Made by a program: the position numbers and the translations under genes
DNA from: Candidatus Oceanisphaera merdipullorum
Lineage (GTDB): Bacteria; Pseudomonadota; Gammaproteobacteria; Enterobacterales; Aeromonadaceae
Assembly: GCA_018883865.1 (NCBI GenBank)
Contig: JAHLFI010000041.1
Location: forward strand, 1 to 64,000
Length of the DNA stretch: 64,000 nt
Direction: 5' to 3'
Shown: in pieces, positions 59,981 through 64,000 of the stretch
How the letters are laid out: every line of letters starts with the position of its first letter
Position numbering within the stretch: position 1 is the stretch's first letter
Notes under the pieces: model-generated
Databases searched by the model: none
What the model was told of the DNA's origin: nothing
The model's input: the letters and a program-made list of their open reading frames with translations, nothing else

Positions 59981-59994
59981 ATAAGGAGTCAGTG

Positions 59995-60333
59995 ATGGCA
60001 GTAACAATACAGTATCTCGTGGTTAGAAACGGAATCGAAAAAATGACGTTTATTAATAAAAAAGACGCCGATACCTACGATCGTCTGCTCGACTTGGCAG
60101 AGCACCTAGATGAAGTGTTGGAGCGTGCGCCGATCACGTTAAATGAAACCGATCGGGAAGCACTGGCGCTATTTCTAGCCGAAAACCAAGACTTGCTCAG
60201 CGGGCCGAAAAAACAGCCTGCCAAAAAAGCCCCTAAGCTCGCGGACAAAGCGGTGGATGCGGCTGAAGAAGATACCAATACAGATACCAGCCTTGTTGAT
60301 AAGCCAGCTGCTACCATTCACGCCGTAGCTTGA
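59995..60333 (+). CDS. yebG: YebG family SOS-regulated protein
   Basis: About 112 residues. MAVTIQYLVVRNGIEKMTFI and FINKKDADTYDRLLDLAEHL match E. coli YebG; TDREALALFLAENQDLLS matches its central block. The C-terminal part is low-complexity with Lys/Ala/Pro then Asp/Glu/Thr and is not conserved. Function is unknown beyond DNA-damage induction. AAGGAG lies six bases before the ATG, and a perfect LexA box precedes it. The ABC exporter gene is convergent. Confidence 0.95.
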   Translation: MAVTIQYLVVRNGIEKMTFINKKDADTYDRLLDLAEHLDEVLERAPITLNETDREALALFLAENQDLLSGPKKQPAKKAPKLADKAVDAAEEDTNTDTSLVDKPAATIHAVA

Positions 60334-60356
60334 TCAGTAATAGCGAGGTGAAAATG

Positions 60357-60391
60357 GTGAGGCGTGAGATGCTTTTTCCTGCACGCCTCAC
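60357..60391. terminator. Perfect 10-bp hairpin between convergent yebG and ABC exporter genes
   Basis: GTGAGGCGTG (60357-60366) pairs with CACGCCTCAC (60382-60391) across a 15-base loop. No T run follows, so it is a poor intrinsic terminator, but it sits exactly between the convergent stops. Confidence 0.45.
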
Positions 60392-60397
60392 TGGAAA

Positions 60398-62209
60398 TCA
60401 ATGATACAAAGTCCGATATAGGCCTTCTTGCGCCAGTAATTCTTGGTGCGTACCAGATTGGCTGACTTTCCCGTCTTCAAATACCACTACTCGATCCGCT
60501 TGGCGTACCGAGCTTAAACGGTGGGCGACAATCAAGGTGGTGCGTCCGCGTAAAAAGTCTTCGAGCGCTGCATGCAGCTTATTTTCGGTGTCTGTATCTA
60601 GCGCCGAGGTGGCTTCATCTAAGATCACTATGGCTGGATTTTTTAGCACCATGCGTGCGATGGCGAGTCGTTGCTGTTGACCGCCGGATAGCTTCATGCC
60701 GCGCCTGCCTACTTGGGTGTTCAAGCCCTCGCTCATAGTAGAAACCACCTCAAAGAGTTGCGCTACCTTAAGGGCTTGCCACAGTACCGCGTCGTCATGC
60801 TCATCGCCTAAGCACAGATTGGCGCGAATGGTGTCGTTAAACAGCACAGGTTGTTGTAGAACGGTGGCTATGTGTTCACGAATAATGGGAAAGCCAATGT
60901 CAGTGCTGCTTATGCCGCCAAAGCGAATTTCGCCACTGTCGGCGGGATACAAGCCCAACAACAGCTGAATAAAGGTGGACTTGCCGCCGCCGCTGGCACC
61001 CACGAGTGCTACTCTTTCACCGGCCTTAATGTGCAAGTTGACTTGGTCTAATACCTTGCGCTCGCCATTATAGGAAAAACTTAAATCTTGCACGCTGATG
61101 GGCAGCGTCGTGACACCTAAAAAAGGATTAGCCTGCGACGAGTACTCGAGGTCACCTGCGGCTTGTCCATCCGTGTCAGTACCTAATGCCAGCATATTGT
61201 TGATGCGCTTCAACGCGGCACTGGCCGCATAAAATGAATATTGCATGTTCAAAAGGTCTTGTATCGGTCCCATCATGAACCACAGATAACTGAATACGGC
61301 AAAGATCTCACCCACCGTTAGGTTGGTATAGAGCACCATTATCATGCCGGCGGCGCGAAATACCTCTACGCCCGATAAAAATAACAAGAAGCTGGCACGA
61401 CTGGCGGCTTCGCTCTTCCAAGCATAATCGATGGCGGTGTCGCGCACGCCCCGAGCTCTGTCGATCACGCGTAATAAATAATGGCGCTCACGATTGGCGG
61501 CACGAATTTCATGAATGCCGTCTAGGGTCTCGACTAAGGCTTGTTGAAACAGTTCGAAGGCATTGTTTTCATTGCGTTTTAAATATTTTACCTTGGCACC
61601 GAGGCGACTCGAAAAATACACCACTATCGGATTAAGCAATAAAATAAATATGGCTAACTGCCAGCTGAGCAGTAGTAAGACAACGGCGGTGCCGATTACG
61701 CTGAATAGGCTGATCAGTAACCGACTTAAGGTTTCTCCTAAGAATTTATCCAGCGTTTCTACGTCAGTGACAAAATGTGAACTGACGCTGCCCGCCCCGA
61801 CCGACTCAAATGCACGCAAGGGGGTACGCAGCAGCTGCTTGGCTAATAAGATGCGTACTTGAAAGGTGAGGTGCTTGGCGATACGGGCAAATTGGCGACC
61901 CTGAATAATATTAAATACCAAAGAAAACACCCGCAATAATATCGTTAAGACTAATACTGCTAAAATAAAACCCACGCCCGTTTGCCATGCGCTGGGTAAA
62001 AACCAGCTTAATCCCGCCAATAAACGGCCAGGTTGGTCGAGCAATACTTCATCAACCAATAACGGCATCAGTAAGGGCACTGGCACGGCCAATAAGGTGG
62101 CACATAAGGCAACAATGTGGGCGTAAATCAGCGCAGACTTACGTTTTCGCATCATGTCGACGATATCTGACCATTGCAAAAACGGGATCAGGGAATTTTT
62201 TTTATCCAT
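60398..62209 (-). CDS. ABC exporter, fused permease and ATPase (MsbA-like)
   Basis: About 603 residues. The N-terminal six-helix type I exporter domain (ALIYAHIVALCATLLAVPVP onward) is fused to an ATPase domain. The latter shows Walker A GASGGGKSTFIQLL, a Q-loop VLQQPVLFNDTI, the signature LSGGQQQRLAIAR, Walker B AIVILDEATSALD and the H-loop IVAHRLSSV, all intact. It should work as a homodimer. The substrate, lipid, peptide or drug, cannot be told from sequence or neighbours. ATG 62209 has GAGG seven bases upstream. Confidence 0.93.
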   Translation of the reverse strand: MDKKNSLIPFLQWSDIVDMMRKRKSALIYAHIVALCATLLAVPVPLLMPLLVDEVLLDQPGRLLAGLSWFLPSAWQTGVGFILAVLVLTILLRVFSLVFNIIQGRQFARIAKHLTFQVRILLAKQLLRTPLRAFESVGAGSVSSHFVTDVETLDKFLGETLSRLLISLFSVIGTAVVLLLLSWQLAIFILLLNPIVVYFSSRLGAKVKYLKRNENNAFELFQQALVETLDGIHEIRAANRERHYLLRVIDRARGVRDTAIDYAWKSEAASRASFLLFLSGVEVFRAAGMIMVLYTNLTVGEIFAVFSYLWFMMGPIQDLLNMQYSFYAASAALKRINNMLALGTDTDGQAAGDLEYSSQANPFLGVTTLPISVQDLSFSYNGERKVLDQVNLHIKAGERVALVGASGGGKSTFIQLLLGLYPADSGEIRFGGISSTDIGFPIIREHIATVLQQPVLFNDTIRANLCLGDEHDDAVLWQALKVAQLFEVVSTMSEGLNTQVGRRGMKLSGGQQQRLAIARMVLKNPAIVILDEATSALDTDTENKLHAALEDFLRGRTTLIVAHRLSSVRQADRVVVFEDGKVSQSGTHQELLAQEGLYRTLYH

Positions 62210-62292
62210 CAATCACCCTCACTGGGTTTTCATTTTGGGGAATGGCAGGTAAGTTAAGTAAAATTTATCGGCTTAGTGTTAAAAACATACTT

Positions 62293-62751
62293 ATGTCTAC
62301 AAAATCTGCATTTTATAACAGTCTCACCGCACAAGCCGTCGCCTTGTGTGATGGCGAGCCGAATCGCTTAGCTAAATTGGCCAACTTATCCGCTTTACTT
62401 AATTTGGCTCTCGAGGACATTAACTGGGTTGGCTTCTATTTCTGCGAACCAGAGAGCCTAGTGTTGGGGCCGTTTCAAGGCAAGCCCGCTTGCATGCGCT
62501 TGCCCATGGGCCAAGGCGTGTGTGCCAAGGCGGCTACCACTGGAATTATTCAACGCGTAGCCAATGTACATGAATTTTCTGGTCATATCGCCTGCGACGG
62601 CGCCAGTAATTCAGAAATCGTGTTGCCCATCAGTGACGGTGAGCAAGTTTGGGCAGTATTGGACATTGACAGCCCCTTATTTGACCGCTTTGATGAAGAA
62701 GATGAGACCGGATTGCGTCTTTGGCTGGCGGCAGTGAGTCCCTTACTGTAA
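62293..62751 (+). CDS. msrC: Free methionine-(R)-sulfoxide reductase
   Basis: A 152-residue GAF-domain enzyme (YebR) that reduces free Met-(R)-sulfoxide. Blocks [20 protein letters not shown], the Cys in [17 protein letters not shown] and the catalytic [16 protein letters not shown] match fRMsr, with three Cys at the expected places. ATG 62293 ([11 protein letters not shown]) fits the family; a longer frame from 61987 would run back into the ABC gene region. The gene order msrC-proQ-prc is as in E. coli. Confidence 0.93.
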   Translation: MSTKSAFYNSLTAQAVALCDGEPNRLAKLANLSALLNLALEDINWVGFYFCEPESLVLGPFQGKPACMRLPMGQGVCAKAATTGIIQRVANVHEFSGHIACDGASNSEIVLPISDGEQVWAVLDIDSPLFDRFDEEDETGLRLWLAAVSPLL

Positions 62752-62839
62752 CGTCGGGGTCGCTTTTGTCTGCGCGCTCTTTATAATATGCATAGTTTCA
62801 GTGGGCGGTGCGCCCTTAGGTCTTAAACCAAGGTATTTC

Positions 62840-63463
62840 ATGGAAAACTCGGAAAAATTGAAAAATAGTAAAGAAGTTATTGCGTACTTAGCGGAACGCT
62901 TCCCGCAATGCTTTATCGCCGACGGCGAAGCTAAGCCTCTAAAAATTGGTATCTTTCAGGATTTAGCCGCCCAATTAGGCGAAGATCCTAAGGTATCCAA
63001 GACGTTATTGCGCACGGCCTTACGCCAGTACACGTCTAGCTGGCGCTATCTGCATGGCTTAAAAGCCGGTCAAACCCGTGTCGGTTTAGATGGCGAAGCC
63101 TGTGGTGAGTTGACTGAAGAACATGTTGAGCATGCCAAAGGCGCGCTTAAAGAGAGTAAAGAAAAAGTCTTTGGTGCGCGTAAAGACAAGCCAGCCCCTA
63201 AAAAAGCCAAGCCCAAAGCAAAAGCTCAGCCTAAACCTGAGTCTAAAGCTAAACTTGAGCCTGCAGTTGCGGCACCTGCCCAGCCGCAAGCTAAGCCGCA
63301 GCCTGTTGATCCCGCGACCTTAAAAGTCGCACAAGAGGTCAGAGTCTTACTGGGCACCTCGCCAGTACCCGCTACCGTTAAAGAAATAACCCGTGATGAT
63401 GTACAGGTTGAGCTAAAAACTGGCATGTCACTGCGTGTTAAATTCGAGCATCTTATTCTTTAA
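62840..63463 (+). CDS. proQ: RNA chaperone ProQ
   Basis: A 207-residue global RNA-binding protein. The FinO-like N-terminal domain covers about residues 5-125 ([60 protein letters not shown]). A Lys/Pro/Ala-rich linker follows (about 125-160). The C-terminal Tudor-like domain has [22 protein letters not shown] 62840 matches the family. prc starts 10 bases later, the arrangement found in E. coli. Confidence 0.97.
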   Translation: MENSEKLKNSKEVIAYLAERFPQCFIADGEAKPLKIGIFQDLAAQLGEDPKVSKTLLRTALRQYTSSWRYLHGLKAGQTRVGLDGEACGELTEEHVEHAKGALKESKEKVFGARKDKPAPKKAKPKAKAQPKPESKAKLEPAVAAPAQPQAKPQPVDPATLKVAQEVRVLLGTSPVPATVKEITRDDVQVELKTGMSLRVKFEHLIL

Positions 63464-63473
63464 GGAGTAGGGT

Positions 63474-64000
63474 TTGATCAGTCACGGAATTCGTTTGTCT
63501 TTGGTCGCCGCCTGCATCATGGGGGCGTGTACTGCTTGGGCAGTACCGCCGACCACGGATGCTTCCGCCATTCCCGTATTGGCGCCAGAAAGTCAGCATG
63601 CGGTTGCCAGCAAGCGGGTTACCGCGCTGTTCACCCGTTCCCATTATCGTCAATTTCAGCTTGATAATGCCTTTTCCGAACGGATCTTTGACGGCTATAT
63701 AGAGAGTCTAGATTTCAGTAAGAATATTTTTACTCAAGCTGATATTCAGCGCTTTAGGGAGTATCAAGATAGTTTTGATGATGCCCTGAGGGCGGGCAGA
63801 CTCGACGTTGCTTATGACATGTATAACGAAAGCTTGAAAAATCGCTATGAGCGTTTTGTTTATGCTCTGTCGTTACTCGATACTCCCATTACCTTTGATG
63901 ACAATGATGAGTATCAGTTTGACAGGCGCGAGGCCGCTTGGCCGAAAGATCAAGCCGAGTTAGATAAGCTGTGGCAACAAAGAGTTAAATACGATGCGCT
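63474..64000 (+). CDS. prc: Tail-specific periplasmic protease Prc, N-terminal part (truncated by window edge)
   Basis: The frame is open to the window end, giving about 175 residues. It starts at TTG 63474, with AGGAG six bases upstream, and begins with a signal peptide (GIRLSLVAACIMGACTAWA). The mature part shows FTRSHYRQFQLDNAFSERIF and YIESLDFSKNIFTQADIQRF, then ALRAGRLDVAYDMYNESLKN, typical of the N-terminal domain of Prc/Tsp. The PDZ and protease domains lie beyond the window. Prc degrades periplasmic proteins such as MltG or MepS relatives and trims penicillin-binding protein 3. Confidence 0.93.
   Translation, partial: MISHGIRLSLVAACIMGACTAWAVPPTTDASAIPVLAPESQHAVASKRVTALFTRSHYRQFQLDNAFSERIFDGYIESLDFSKNIFTQADIQRFREYQDSFDDALRAGRLDVAYDMYNESLKNRYERFVYALSLLDTPITFDDNDEYQFDRREAAWPKDQAELDKLWQQRVKYDA

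Noticed and set aside
1..64000. tRNA, rRNA, CRISPR, transposase or prophage features
   Set aside because: None could be recognised on either strand.

Overview
The window reads as ordinary chromosome from a gammaproteobacterium. Gene order is strongly E. coli-like in several blocks: rne/rluC; maf-yceD-rpmF-plsX-fabH-fabD-fabG-acpP-fabF-pabC-mltG-tmk-holB-tatD; metG/mrp-dcd-asmA; pabB-nudL-sdaA; and msrC-proQ-prc. Protein sequences and neighbourhoods (SelU/SelD, YebG with a LexA box, a cbb3-like oxidase, Bcr/CflA) suggest an aquatic member near Aeromonadales, such as an Oceanisphaera- or Oceanimonas-like bacterium. That placement is inference; no rRNA or tRNA gene is visible to fix it. No phage, transposase, integrase or CRISPR array was seen.

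Layout. 1-2.7 kb: the end of a chemoreceptor, a methyltransferase-like protein and an EamA-type exporter. 3.2-8.4 kb: a compact four-gene respiratory operon. It encodes an oxidase subunit I of cbb3 type with an apparent CcoS-like N-terminal segment, a mono-haem CcoO, a second mono-haem membrane cytochrome in place of di-haem CcoP, and a CcoI/FixI-type copper ATPase. 8.6-16.6 kb: an outer-membrane barrel, a small lipoprotein, an MscS channel with a frameshifted end, glpK-glpD, mepA and an unrecognised membrane protein with an acidic tail. 16.6-22.9 kb (minus strand): an HBM-type chemoreceptor, an MBL hydrolase, the selenophosphate and tRNA-selenouridine pair selD-selU, and rlmI.

23-25.7 kb: an arsenic resistance operon arsR-arsC-arsH-acr3 with a clear promoter and a palindromic operator. 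25.9-37.5 kb: class I fumarase, pabB-nudL-sdaA, metG, mrp, dcd and asmA. 38.3-46 kb: a formate/nitrite-type channel, rne with a long leader, rluC, a HAD phosphatase and a Maf pyrophosphatase. 45.7-56.7 kb: the yceD-rpmF-plsX-fab cluster, running from phospholipid and fatty-acid initiation through acyl carrier protein to folate, peptidoglycan and DNA-replication genes. 56.8-64 kb: nfeD with an SPFH protein, an MFS exporter, SOS-controlled yebG, an ABC exporter, msrC, proQ and the start of prc.

The parts most worth following up are the non-canonical cbb3-like operon, the MscS frameshift, a 99-nt element with a perfect 12-bp terminal stem between fabD and fabG, the helically phased TTCGAAAA repeats upstream of the fumarase gene, and a yceD promoter that leaves almost no 5' leader.
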